Part shown: positions 54,385 to 60,860 of the stretch, one piece after another
Numbering within the stretch: the first letter of the stretch is position 1
Layout of the letters: each line of letters begins with the position of its first letter
Source of the DNA: an uncultured Pelagibacteraceae bacterium
Lineage (GTDB): Bacteria; Pseudomonadota; Alphaproteobacteria; Pelagibacterales; Pelagibacteraceae
NCBI GenBank assembly: GCA_902571235.1
Contig: CACGBI010000004.1
Coordinates: 1 to 60,860, forward strand
Direction: 5' to 3'
DNA length: 60,860 nt
Made by a program: the position numbers and the translations under genes
Notes under the pieces: model-generated
The model's database searches: none
The model's input: only the letters and a program-made list of their open reading frames with translations
What the model was told of the DNA's origin: nothing

Positions 54385-54460
54385 TGGTGCCCCCGCACGG
54401 ATTCGAACCGCGGACCTATTGATTACAAATCAATTGCTCTACCAGCTGAGCTACAAGGGC
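54385..54460 (-). tRNA. tRNA-Thr (UGU anticodon)
   Basis: A 76-nt cloverleaf read on the minus strand. The acceptor stem GCCCTTG pairs with CGGGGGC including G-U pairs; D arm GCTCAGCTGGTAGAGC; anticodon loop TTTGTAA giving anticodon TGT; T arm with GTTCGAATC; CCA encoded at 54387-54385. Its 3' half is the integration core of the neighbouring element, which restores the gene's 3' end. It reads ACA and probably ACG codons. Confidence 0.95.
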
Positions 54461-54567
54461 ATTAATATTTTGTCTATTATTATATTATTAAGAGATAATC
54501 AATATTATTAATATTTTACTCTAAAAAGATATATTTTTTGACTATAAAACTTTGTTATATATTTAAT

Positions 54568-55278
54568 ATGATTTACGAAAATTTAAAAAAAATTACTTTC
54601 TTAAGAAAGATTGTTCAAAAAATAAAATATTCTAAAGAGAGAAAATCTAAAATTGAAACTCTTACACTTCAAAAAGATAGGAAACCTTATAAAGCTATTT
54701 TATTGTATGACTTATTAAACAAGAGTCCAAATGATGGAGTAATCGTAGAGTGTGGAGTAGGAAAAGGTGCTACTCTCTCTATATTATCAAATATTTCTAA
54801 TAAAAAAATTTATGCTTTTGATAGTTTTGAAGGTTTCCCAGAGGAAATTTCTAATCATGATCATAAAAATTTATTAAAAGTACTAAAATTTAGTAAGTGG
54901 CATTATAAACTTATGACATTAAAAAGAGTAAAAGAAAATTTATTAAATAATGCTAATAATATTCAAGATATAGAAAAAATTATTTTTAAAAAAGGTTTTT
55001 TCCCAAATAGTTTTAAAGATTTTGATGAAGAAATATCTTTTCTACATTTAGATGTTGACCTTTATCAATCATATAAAGATTGTTTAGAGTTTTTTTTCTC
55101 TAAAGTTAAAATAGGTGGAATTGTAACATTTGATGAATATTATGATAATATACCAGTCTCACCAAAAAAAGGTTGGGATTGGAGAGGAGCTAATGTGGCT
55201 ATTGATGAATTTGTAGAAAAAAATAATCTTAAACTTTTAAAACATTTTACTGGTTATTGTTATATTGTAAAAGAATAA
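54568..55278 (+). CDS. TylF/MycF-family SAM-dependent methyltransferase
   Basis: This protein of about 236 aa has the TylF-family pattern: GVIVECGVGKGATLSIL (motif I), YAFDSFEGFPEE, then FLHLDVDLYQSYKDCLEFFFSKVKIGGIVTFDEYYD, whose acidic D-D pair binds metal and sugar in macrocin O-methyltransferases. Related bacterial members act on surface or lipid-linked sugars. I prefer ATG 54568 to the in-frame TTG 54538. It lies just outside the intact tRNA-Thr gene and is convergent with the rlmB-like gene. Confidence 0.78.
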   Translation: MIYENLKKITFLRKIVQKIKYSKERKSKIETLTLQKDRKPYKAILLYDLLNKSPNDGVIVECGVGKGATLSILSNISNKKIYAFDSFEGFPEEISNHDHKNLLKVLKFSKWHYKLMTLKRVKENLLNNANNIQDIEKIIFKKGFFPNSFKDFDEEISFLHLDVDLYQSYKDCLEFFFSKVKIGGIVTFDEYYDNIPVSPKKGWDWRGANVAIDEFVEKNNLKLLKHFTGYCYIVKE

Positions 55279-55303
55279 ATAAATTTCAAAATATTTATGA
55301 CAC

Positions 55304-56050
55304 TTAATCTTTTAATTTTTTAATGTAGTCTAAGTAATGAAATACAATAGCAGCTGTATTTGATATGTTTAAACTTTCAATTTTTTTATTGATATCAATC
55401 TTTACTAAAAAATCAGCATATCTGGATGTATGCTGATGCATACCAAAACCTTCTGATCCAAATAAAAGAACATTATTTCCCTTCCATTCAATATCAGTGA
55501 AGTTTTTATCACCATTACCATCAAATCCGTAAACCCAAAAATTTTTATCTTTTAAATTTTTTAAAGTTGAGTTGATATTTGATACCTCAAATATATTTAC
55601 ATATTCTATTGCTCCACTTGCTGCTTTATACATTAACTTACTTTCATCCGGGAAATGTCTTTCTTTAATAATAATTCCATCAATTTCAAATGAAGCTGCA
55701 CTTCTAATTAATGAACCAATATTTCTTGGATCGGTAACACCATCTAAACAAGCAAAAGTAATATCATTTTTATCTTTGATAAATTCTTTTAGAATAGGTT
55801 TTTCTAAATGTTCTATTTCAGCTACATATCCTTGATGAAGAAGATTTTCTTTTGTAGAATATTTATCTAATTCTTTTTTAGTTTTGAAATAAACTTTAAC
55901 ATCTTCCAAAAGGTTTTTTTTTGGACTTTTTCTATGTATATTTTTTTTACTTTCTTCAGTTAAAAATAGTCTTAAAACCTTTCTGTTTGGATTTTTAAGA
56001 GCCTCAATAACAGCATGTTGTCCAACTATAAAAAAAGTCGATTTATTCAT
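55304..56050 (-). CDS. rlmB: TrmH/RlmB-family RNA 2'-O-methyltransferase
   Basis: This 248-aa SPOUT protein has an N-terminal substrate-binding domain opening with FIVGQHAVIEALKNPNR. The knot is VTDPRNIGSLIRSAASFEIDGIIIKERH (motif 1), VLLFGSEGFGMHQHTS (motif 2) and IESLNISNTAAIVFHYL (motif 3). RlmB methylates G2251 in the 23S P-loop, and the N-terminal domain supports this over TrmH. It is divergent from the tRNA-Tyr gene, with the tRNA promoter in the shared gap. Confidence 0.85.
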   Translation of the reverse strand: MNKSTFFIVGQHAVIEALKNPNRKVLRLFLTEESKKNIHRKSPKKNLLEDVKVYFKTKKELDKYSTKENLLHQGYVAEIEHLEKPILKEFIKDKNDITFACLDGVTDPRNIGSLIRSAASFEIDGIIIKERHFPDESKLMYKAASGAIEYVNIFEVSNINSTLKNLKDKNFWVYGFDGNGDKNFTDIEWKGNNVLLFGSEGFGMHQHTSRYADFLVKIDINKKIESLNISNTAAIVFHYLDYIKKLKD

Positions 56051-56104
56051 AATTTTTGATTAGTTTTACACGCTTTTTCTTATATTTTCTTAATAATTCT
56101 CATA

Positions 56105-56132
56105 TTGCATTTGCACAAATAAAATATATAAA
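56105..56132 (+). promoter_or_regulatory. candidate promoter of the tRNA-Tyr/tRNA-Gly/tuf unit
   Basis: TTGCAT (56105-56110), a 16-nt spacer and TATAAA (56127-56132) are followed by the GC-rich ACGCGTG, the kind of discriminator found at growth-rate-controlled stable RNA promoters. It lies 50 nt before tRNA-Tyr, and a short GGGG/CCCC hairpin is in the leader. Pattern match only. The 56051-56181 gap holds nothing else. Confidence 0.45.
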
Positions 56133-56181
56133 ACGCGTGTTGTTTGAAGCTTTATTGAACAGGGGACACTTCCCCGTAAGA

Positions 56182-56267
56182 GGAGGGGTTCCAGAGCGGT
56201 CAAATGGGGCGGGCTGTAAACCCGTTGACTTCGGTCTTCGAAAGTTCGAATCTTTCCCCCTCCACCA
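56182..56267 (+). tRNA. tRNA-Tyr (GUA anticodon)
   Basis: An 86-nt class II tRNA. The acceptor GGAGGGG pairs with CCCCTCC; anticodon loop CTGTAAA gives GTA; a long variable arm (TGACTTCGGTCTTCG region) is as expected for Tyr; T loop TTCGAAT; CCA encoded at 56265-56267. It leads the tRNA-Tyr, tRNA-Gly, tuf order, which is common in bacteria. Confidence 0.94.
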
Positions 56268-56313
56268 TTCAATAAATCTTTAAATAATACTGGAGTGTTA
56301 TTCTTGGGGTTGT

Positions 56314-56387
56314 GCGGGTGTAGTTCAATGGTAGAACGCTAGCCTTCCAAGCTGGATGTAAGGGTTCGATTCCCTTTACCCGCTCCA
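56314..56387 (+). tRNA. tRNA-Gly (UCC anticodon)
   Basis: A 74-nt cloverleaf with acceptor GCGGGTG/TACCCGC, D arm GTTCAATGGTAGAAC, anticodon loop CTTCCAA giving TCC, T arm GGGTTCGATTCCC, and encoded CCA at 56385-56387. It lies 46 nt after tRNA-Tyr and 45 nt before tuf, so it is probably processed from one transcript. Confidence 0.95.
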
Positions 56388-56432
56388 AGAAATAAAAATT
56401 GTTAATATAAAAGAATGTGAGGAATAAAAGTA

Positions 56433-57623
56433 ATGTCAAAAGAAAAATTTGTTAGAAATAAACCGCATTGTAATATTGGTACAATCGGCCATGTCGACCA
56501 CGGTAAAACAACACTAACTGCAGCGATTACAAAAGTATTAGCTGAAGCAAGTGGTGGAAAATCAGTTGCATATGATGAAATTGATAAAGCGCCTGAAGAA
56601 AAAGAAAGAGGTATAACAATCTCAACTGCTCACGTTGAATATGAAACAGAAAAAAGACATTATGCTCACGTGGATTGCCCAGGACACGCTGACTATGTAA
56701 AAAATATGATTACAGGTGCAGCTCAAATGGACGGAGCTATTTTAGTTGTTAATGCTGCTGATGGACCAATGCCTCAAACAAGAGAGCATATTCTTTTAGC
56801 TAGACAGGTTGGTGTGCCAGCTATTGTTGTTTATTTAAATAAAGTTGACCAAGTTGATGATAAGGAAATGATTGAACTTGTAGAAGAAGAAATTAAAGAG
56901 TTATTGACTTCATACAAATTTCCAGGAGACAAAACTCCAATCGCAAAAGGTTCAGCACTTGCTGCTGTTGAAGGAAGAGATGACGAAATTGGAAAAAACT
57001 CAATTTTAGAATTAATGAAAAATGTTGATGAACATATTCCTCAACCAGACAGACCAAAAGATAAAGATTTCTTAATGCCTGTTGAAGATGTATTTTCTAT
57101 TTCTGGAAGAGGTACAGTTGCAACTGGAAGAGTAGAGTCAGGTGTACTTAAAACTGGTGATGAAATTGAAATTGTTGGTATTAGAGAAACAAAAAAATCA
57201 GTTTGTACAGGAGTTGAAATGTTTAGAAAACTTTTAGACTCTGGTGAGGCTGGAGATAATGTTGGAGTTCTTTTAAGAGGTGTGGAAAGAGATGATATTG
57301 AAAGAGGGCAAGTTCTTTGTAAACCTGGATCAGTGACACCACATACTAAATTTGAAGCTCAAGCTTATGTTCTTAAGAAAGAAGAGGGTGGAAGACACAC
57401 TCCTTTCTTTACAAAGTATAGACCTCAGTTTTATTTCAGAACAACTGATGTAACAGGAGAAGTAGAATTACCTGCAGGTACTGAAATGGTAATGCCTGGT
57501 GATGATGCTAAATTTACAGTAAAATTAATCACTCCAATTGCAATGTCAGAAAAGTTAAATTTTGCAATTAGAGAAGGTGGTAGAACTGTTGGAGCTGGAG
57601 TAGTAACGAAAATTATAGAGTAA
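56433..57623 (+). CDS. tuf: translation elongation factor Tu
   Basis: This full-length 396-aa EF-Tu brings aminoacyl-tRNA to the ribosome. GTPase motifs are GHVDHGKTT (G1, residues 19-27), switch region with [24 protein letters not shown] (G3), NKVD (G4) and GSAL (G5). Domains 2 and 3 carry [20 protein letters not shown] and [16 protein letters not shown] ribosome site precedes the ATG. tRNA genes flank both sides, suggesting co-transcription and processing. Confidence 0.98.
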   Translation: MSKEKFVRNKPHCNIGTIGHVDHGKTTLTAAITKVLAEASGGKSVAYDEIDKAPEEKERGITISTAHVEYETEKRHYAHVDCPGHADYVKNMITGAAQMDGAILVVNAADGPMPQTREHILLARQVGVPAIVVYLNKVDQVDDKEMIELVEEEIKELLTSYKFPGDKTPIAKGSALAAVEGRDDEIGKNSILELMKNVDEHIPQPDRPKDKDFLMPVEDVFSISGRGTVATGRVESGVLKTGDEIEIVGIRETKKSVCTGVEMFRKLLDSGEAGDNVGVLLRGVERDDIERGQVLCKPGSVTPHTKFEAQAYVLKKEEGGRHTPFFTKYRPQFYFRTTDVTGEVELPAGTEMVMPGDDAKFTVKLITPIAMSEKLNFAIREGGRTVGAGVVTKIIE

Positions 57624-57632
57624 ACTCTATAT

Positions 57633-57708
57633 AGGAGTGTAGCTCAATTGGTAGAGCGCCGGTCTCCAAAACCGGAGGCTGAGGGTTCGAGTCCCTCCGC
57701 TCCTGCCA
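57633..57708 (+). tRNA. tRNA-Trp (CCA anticodon)
   Basis: A 76-nt cloverleaf with acceptor AGGAGTG/CGCTCCT, anticodon loop CTCCAAA giving CCA, T arm GGGTTCGAGTCCC, discriminator G and encoded CCA at 57706-57708. It begins 9 nt after the tuf stop and precedes secE, the usual bacterial order. Confidence 0.95.
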
Positions 57709-57724
57709 ATAGAGTAAGATAAAT

Positions 57725-57916
57725 ATGAAAAACCCAATAAAATTTATTCAAGAAGTTAAACAAGAGGCTTTTAAAGTTACCTGGCCAACTGGAAAAGAAA
57801 CATTACAAGGAGCTTTAATGGTTTTTGCAATGGCTGTAGTAATGTCACTATTTTTTCTTCTCCTTGACCAAGTATTAAAATTTTTTTTAGAATTATTACT
57901 TAAGGTAAGTTTGTAA
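57725..57916 (+). CDS. secE: preprotein translocase subunit SecE
   Basis: This minimal 63-aa SecE has the amphipathic helix KFIQEVKQEAFKVTWPTGKETLQG with the conserved VTWP, then one membrane span (about residues 35-57). SecE holds SecY open-ready in the inner-membrane translocon. The length is normal for non-enteric SecE. It shares its stop/start nucleotide with nusG. Confidence 0.95.
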   Translation: MKNPIKFIQEVKQEAFKVTWPTGKETLQGALMVFAMAVVMSLFFLLLDQVLKFFLELLLKVSL

Positions 57917-58446
57917 TGAAAAATTGGTACATAGTTCAATCTCATTCAAGTTTTGAGAATAAAGTTGCTGGATTAATCAAAGAAGAGGCAGAAAAAGCTA
58001 AAATCTCTGATAAATTTGAAGAAATTGTAGTTCCCACTCATGATGTTACGGAAGTAAAAAGAGGAAAAAGAATTCAAAGAAAAAAAAAGTATTTTCCTGG
58101 TTATGTTTTAATTAAAAGTGAGATGGATAACAGTATATATCACATGATAAAGAATATTAAGAGAGTAAGTGGTTTTTTAGGTACAAAAGGTATCCCTGTA
58201 CCAGTGTCAGACAATGAAATTGAAAAGATTTTAGGTCAAATAAAAGATGGTGTGGCACAGCCAAAATCTGGTATAGAGTACAGCGTTGGAGAAAAAGTTC
58301 AAGTTGTTGACGGACCTTTTGCATCTTTCAGCGGTATGGTTGAAGGTATTGATGAAGAAAAGTCTAGACTTAAGGTTTCGGTTTCTATATTTGGACGACC
58401 AACACCGGTTGAATTAGAATATAATCAAGTGGAGAAAATAAGTTAA
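57916..58446 (+). CDS. nusG: transcription termination/antitermination factor NusG
   Basis: This 176-aa NusG has the N-terminal NGN domain ([44 protein letters not shown]), which contacts RNA polymerase, and a C-terminal KOW domain ([21 protein letters not shown]...[20 protein letters not shown]), which contacts Rho or S10. The order secE-nusG-rplK is universal. It overlaps rplK by 1 nt. Confidence 0.97.
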   Translation: MKNWYIVQSHSSFENKVAGLIKEEAEKAKISDKFEEIVVPTHDVTEVKRGKRIQRKKKYFPGYVLIKSEMDNSIYHMIKNIKRVSGFLGTKGIPVPVSDNEIEKILGQIKDGVAQPKSGIEYSVGEKVQVVDGPFASFSGMVEGIDEEKSRLKVSVSIFGRPTPVELEYNQVEKIS

Positions 58447-58877
58447 TGGCTGCAAAAAAAGAAATTAGTGGATTTATTAAGTTACAAATAAAAGGTGGTC
58501 AAGCTAATCCTGCACCGCCAGTAGGACCAGCATTAGGTCAACGTGGTGTAAACATAATGGAATTCTGTAAGGCATTTAACGATAAAACAAAATCAATGGC
58601 AGGCAAACCTGTACCAGTTGAAATTACAGTATATAAAGATAAGAAATTTGATTTTAAAATAAAATCACCTCCTGCATCTTTCTTTATTAGAGAAGCTGCA
58701 AAATTAAAAAGTGGATCTAAAGAACCAGGAAGAAATATTGTAGCTTCAATAACTAAAAAACAAGCGGAAGAAATTGCCAAACAAAAAATGAATGATCTAA
58801 ATGCACTCGATTTAGACCAAGCAGTAAAAATTATTTCGGGATCTGCAAGATCAATGGGAATTGAGGTTAAAGAGTAA
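58446..58877 (+). CDS. rplK: 50S ribosomal protein L11
   Basis: This 143-aa L11 has [35 protein letters not shown] at the N-terminus (the Pro-rich segment at the thiostrepton site) and the C-terminal RNA-binding [48 protein letters not shown]. It forms the GTPase-associated centre on 23S rRNA. It overlaps nusG and rplA by 1 nt each. Confidence 0.97.
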   Translation: MAAKKEISGFIKLQIKGGQANPAPPVGPALGQRGVNIMEFCKAFNDKTKSMAGKPVPVEITVYKDKKFDFKIKSPPASFFIREAAKLKSGSKEPGRNIVASITKKQAEEIAKQKMNDLNALDLDQAVKIISGSARSMGIEVKE

Positions 58878-59566
58878 TGACTTCAAAAAGATTTAAAAAA
58901 CTACCAGAAAAAACTTCAGATTTACCATCTGAAGCAATTGAAAAACTTTTAACAGAAGTCAAAAAAAATTGTACAACAAAATTTGATGAGTCTATAGACT
59001 TAAGCTTTCAAATAAATAATAAACAAAAAAAAAGTGAAATTAATATTAGAACTGTTGTGAATTTGCCTGGTGGCACAGGAAAAAAAGTAAAAGTAGCAGT
59101 CGTATGTGAAGACTCAAAAATAACAGAGGCAAAAGATTCTGGTGCAGACTTGGTTGGTGGAGATGAATTTATTGAAAAAATAAAATCTGGTGAAATGAAT
59201 TTTGAAAAATTAATATGTACACCGTCAATGATGATTAAACTTTCTAAGTTAGGAAAAGTTCTTGGTCCAAAAGGTTTAATGCCTAATCCTAAACTAGGTT
59301 CAGTAACAGAAGATTTAAAAACTGCTATTAAAGATGCAAAATCAGGTCAAGTAGAAATAAGAAATGATAAAGATGGAAATATAGGTGTCAGTATAGGAAA
59401 AAAATCTTTTAGTGATGATCAATTGTTAAAAAATTATAATTCAATTCTTGATGCATTAGAGAAAGAAAAATCGAATAATACTTTAAAAGGTGATTTAATA
59501 AAAAATACCTTTATAACTTCTACAATGGGTGTTTCTTATAAATTAAAACTTGGTAAGGTGATTTAA
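58877..59566 (+). CDS. rplA: 50S ribosomal protein L1
   Basis: This 229-aa L1 has FDESIDLSFQINN, VVNLPGGTGKKVKVAVVCE, GADLVGGDEFIEKIKSGEMNFEKLICTPSMM and the RNA-binding LGKVLGPKGLMPNPKLGSVTEDL. It forms the L1 stalk and in many bacteria represses the L11 operon by binding the rplK-rplA mRNA. It is followed 4 nt later by rplJ. Confidence 0.97.
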   Translation: MTSKRFKKLPEKTSDLPSEAIEKLLTEVKKNCTTKFDESIDLSFQINNKQKKSEINIRTVVNLPGGTGKKVKVAVVCEDSKITEAKDSGADLVGGDEFIEKIKSGEMNFEKLICTPSMMIKLSKLGKVLGPKGLMPNPKLGSVTEDLKTAIKDAKSGQVEIRNDKDGNIGVSIGKKSFSDDQLLKNYNSILDALEKEKSNNTLKGDLIKNTFITSTMGVSYKLKLGKVI

Positions 59567-59570
59567 ATTT

Positions 59571-60053
59571 ATGATGAATAAAGAACAAAAGAAAAATTAT
59601 ATAACCGACATGACCAGCCAGTTTGAAAACAGTAAAGCTGTAATGGTAACTCATTATCAAGGTTTAACTATGCCTCAATTAGATGAACTTAGATCAAAAA
59701 TGAGAGAACATGGTATAGTTTTTAAAATTACAAAAAATAGAATAACTAAATTAGCGTTAGAAAAAACTAAGTGTAAAGATTTATCAAATCTTTTCACTGG
59801 ACCTACAGCTGTTGCCTTTGGGGAAGATGCAATAATGTCAGCAAGGATTCTCTCTAAATTTGCCAAAGATAATGAAAATCTAAAACTTATTGGTGGATTA
59901 ATGGATAATGAAGTTTTAGATCAAGCAGGAGTAGAAAAAGTTGCTAATTTACCTACTTTAAATGAAGCTCGAGCCAATATTATAGGAATATTAAATGCTT
60001 CAGCGTCAAAAATAGTAAGTATTTTGCTTGCACACTCGGAAAAAATTCATTAA
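59571..60053 (+). pseudogene. rplJ: 50S ribosomal protein L10, C-terminus replaced at a chimeric junction
   Basis: Residues 1 to about 152 are a normal L10: KKNYITDMTSQFENSKAVMVTHYQGLTMPQLDELRSKMREHGI, FKITKNRITKLAL, FTGPTAVAF and EARANIIGILNASASKIVSILLA. The final residues (HSEKIH) are encoded by sequence that on the other strand belongs to rpoB, so the true C-terminus, which binds L7/L12, is missing. The gene was probably intact in the cell; its truncation comes from the fold-back at about 60025-60045. Confidence 0.85.
60020..60050. other. fold-back (inverted) junction between rplJ and rpoB
   Basis: To the left, plus-strand rplJ is in frame. To the right, the sequence reads as rpoB then rplL on the minus strand, i.e. 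genes normally downstream of rplJ on the same strand, turned round with the start of rplL and the intergenic region missing. The switch cannot be placed closer than about 30 nt. An inverted join of nearby loci with a gap is the usual form of a multiple-displacement amplification chimera. Confidence 0.8.
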
Positions 60054-60726
60054 CGATTTCAGATTTTGAATAACCTAAAGCTAACAATAATGTAGAAGCT
60101 AATATTTTTTTCTTTCTATCAATCTTAAAATATAAAAAATCTTTAACATCATATTCAAAATCTAACCAGGATCCTCTATTAGGTATAACTCTACAATTAA
60201 ACAAAAGTTTTCCACTAGCATGTGTTTTACCTTTATCATGATCAAAAAATACACCCGGACTTCTATGCATTTGGTTTACTACAACCCTTTGAACACCATT
60301 AGTGATAAAAGTACCACTATTTGTCATCATAGGTACTTCACCCATATAAACTTCTTGTTCTTTTGCTGATAAAATATCCTTTGTATTATTTTCTTGATCA
60401 ATTTCGTAAACAACTAATCTTAAAGTACACTTAAGTGCAGATGAGTAAGTTAAACCTCTCGCAATACATTCTTCAACATCAAATTTTGGTTTTTCTAGCC
60501 TATAAGATACATATTCTAAAGTTGCTTTGTCATTTAAATCTTCAATGGGAAAAATACTTTTAAAAACTCTATCAAAACCCTTTGTGATTTCTGACTCATT
60601 ATTAAAATCAGTTAACTCATCATAAGAATTTTTTTGAACTTCTATAAGATTAGGGATTGATAAACTTTCTTTTAGTTTGCCAAAACTTTTTCTAATATTC
60701 TTTTTTTCAGTAAAAGATATTTGCAT
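60030..60726 (-). pseudogene. rpoB: RNA polymerase beta subunit, N-terminal fragment
   Basis: About 232 residues of the RpoB N-terminus are intact: KKNIRKSFGKLKESLSIPNLIEVQKNSYDEL (start), GFDRVFKSIFPIEDLN, CTLRLVVYEID, VYMGEVPMMTNSGTFITNGVQRVVVNQMHRSPGVFFDHDKGKTHASGK and RVIPNRGSWLDFEYD. After about LGYSKSEIVNEFF the reading leaves RpoB and continues into reverse-complement rplJ sequence before stopping at 59980. Only the first ~17% of the roughly 1370-residue protein is present. The inverted orientation relative to rplJ is artefactual or rearranged. Confidence 0.88.
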
Positions 60727-60735
60727 CTATGTATT

Positions 60736-60761
60736 AAACTGATTAACGAATTAATCAGTTT
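60736..60761 (-). promoter_or_regulatory. rplL-rpoB intergenic hairpin with UUCG loop
   Basis: AAACTGATTAA (60736-60746) and TTAATCAGTTT (60751-60761) form a perfect 11-bp stem. In the rplL-rpoB transcript (minus strand here) the 4-nt loop reads UUCG. It lies 10 nt before the rpoB start region and 19 nt after the rplL stop, where many bacteria have an attenuator or RNase processing site that lowers rpoB relative to L7/L12. No U-run follows. Confidence 0.75.
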
Positions 60762-60780
60762 ATGAATTCTTTCTATTAAT

Positions 60781-60860
60781 TTATTTAAGTTCTACTTTAG
60801 CGCCCGCTGCTTCTAATTTAGCTTTAATTTCTTCAGCTTCTTTTTTAGGAACACCTGCTT
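60781..60860 (-). CDS. rplL: 50S ribosomal protein L7/L12, C-terminal fragment (runs off window)
   Basis: The last 26 codons read AGVPKKEAEEIKAKLEAAGAKVELK and a stop, the unmistakable C-terminal end of L7/L12. The rest lies beyond the window. It precedes rpoB on the minus strand with a 54-nt gap, the normal rplL-rpoB order, but inverted relative to rplKAJ. Confidence 0.9.
   Translation of the reverse strand, partial: AGVPKKEAEEIKAKLEAAGAKVELK

Larger units (their letters stand above)
52680..54460. mobile_element. small non-autonomous tRNA-Thr-integrated element
   Basis: The region from the partial tRNA-Thr copy (52680-52731) to the intact tRNA-Thr (54385-54460) encloses about 1.65 kb. Inside it are 11-bp phased repeats near both ends, a 13-bp inverted repeat, and two genes on the plus strand overlapping by 4 nt. 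No integrase, excisionase or replication gene is present. The layout is that of an integrative element using a tyrosine recombinase at an anticodon-loop site, moved in trans or now immobile. The boundaries are seen directly; mobility is inferred. Confidence 0.82.

Noticed and set aside
59571..60860. Real chromosomal inversion breakpoint in the rplJL-rpoBC operon
   Set aside because: It would interrupt rpoB and rplJ, both essential, and has the form of an amplification fold-back, so I report it as a probable artefact.

Overview
The window is about 30% G+C, has almost no intergenic space, many 1-8 nt gene overlaps, Lys/Asn/Ile-rich proteins and a typical alphaproteobacterial oligotroph gene set: a TTT transporter, methylcitrate cycle, NrdR-type ribonucleotide reductase control, citramalate synthase, and tRNA-Tyr/Gly-tuf-tRNA-Trp-secE-nusG-rplKAJ. 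This fits a marine SAR11 (Pelagibacterales) genome. The assignment is an inference from gene content and composition; no 16S gene is present. Layout: 1-4.1 kb is a salvage block. It holds apt (frameshifted, minus strand) divergent from mtnP-mtnA-class II aldolase-speDE. The spermidine synthase domain should release methylthioadenosine, which MtnP, MtnA and the aldolase would recycle, while Apt would recover adenine. 4.1-6.4 kb is a polar amino-acid ABC importer (binding protein plus two permeases, no ATPase here). 6.4-10 kb holds a creatinase-like M24 protein, a small conserved protein, a GT9 glycosyltransferase and an AbrB-type membrane protein. 10-13 kb is a tctCBA tripartite tricarboxylate transporter with a terminator-like hairpin over the tctB start. 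13-24 kb is mixed housekeeping and metabolism (GT4, thioredoxin-like, gamma carbonic anhydrase, 2OG oxygenase, 3-hydroxyisobutyrate dehydrogenase-like, MFS, rpoZ, dusA, TauE, a coiled-coil protein, phosphomannomutase). 24-29 kb is nrdAB under two NrdR-like boxes, a methyltransferase and a sugar-dehydrogenase-like propeller. 29-32.5 kb is the prpD-prpB-prpC methylcitrate operon. 32.5-43 kb holds gph, a GlmU acetyltransferase half with glmS, aroG (class II), nadE, cysS, cimA, trmJ and rpsD. 43-50.2 kb is a tightly packed minus-strand operon sfsA-map-purB-purC-purS-purQ-purL-bolA-grxD. The most unusual part is 52.68-54.46 kb: a 1.7-kb two-gene insertion bounded by an intact tRNA-Thr(UGU) gene and a 52-nt direct copy of its 3' half. 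Helically phased 11-bp repeats lie inside both ends, as expected of integrase arm sites, but there is no integrase gene. The cargo is a protein with a PD-(D/E)XK-like signature and a lipoprotein overlapping it by 4 nt. I read this as a very small non-autonomous tRNA-targeted integrative element. The right edge (from about 60.03 kb) is a fold-back. rplJ on the plus strand runs directly into the 5' part of rpoB and the end of rplL on the minus strand. A real rearrangement of this form would break rpoB, so an amplification or assembly chimera is the likely explanation, and the last ~0.8 kb should not be read as true gene order.
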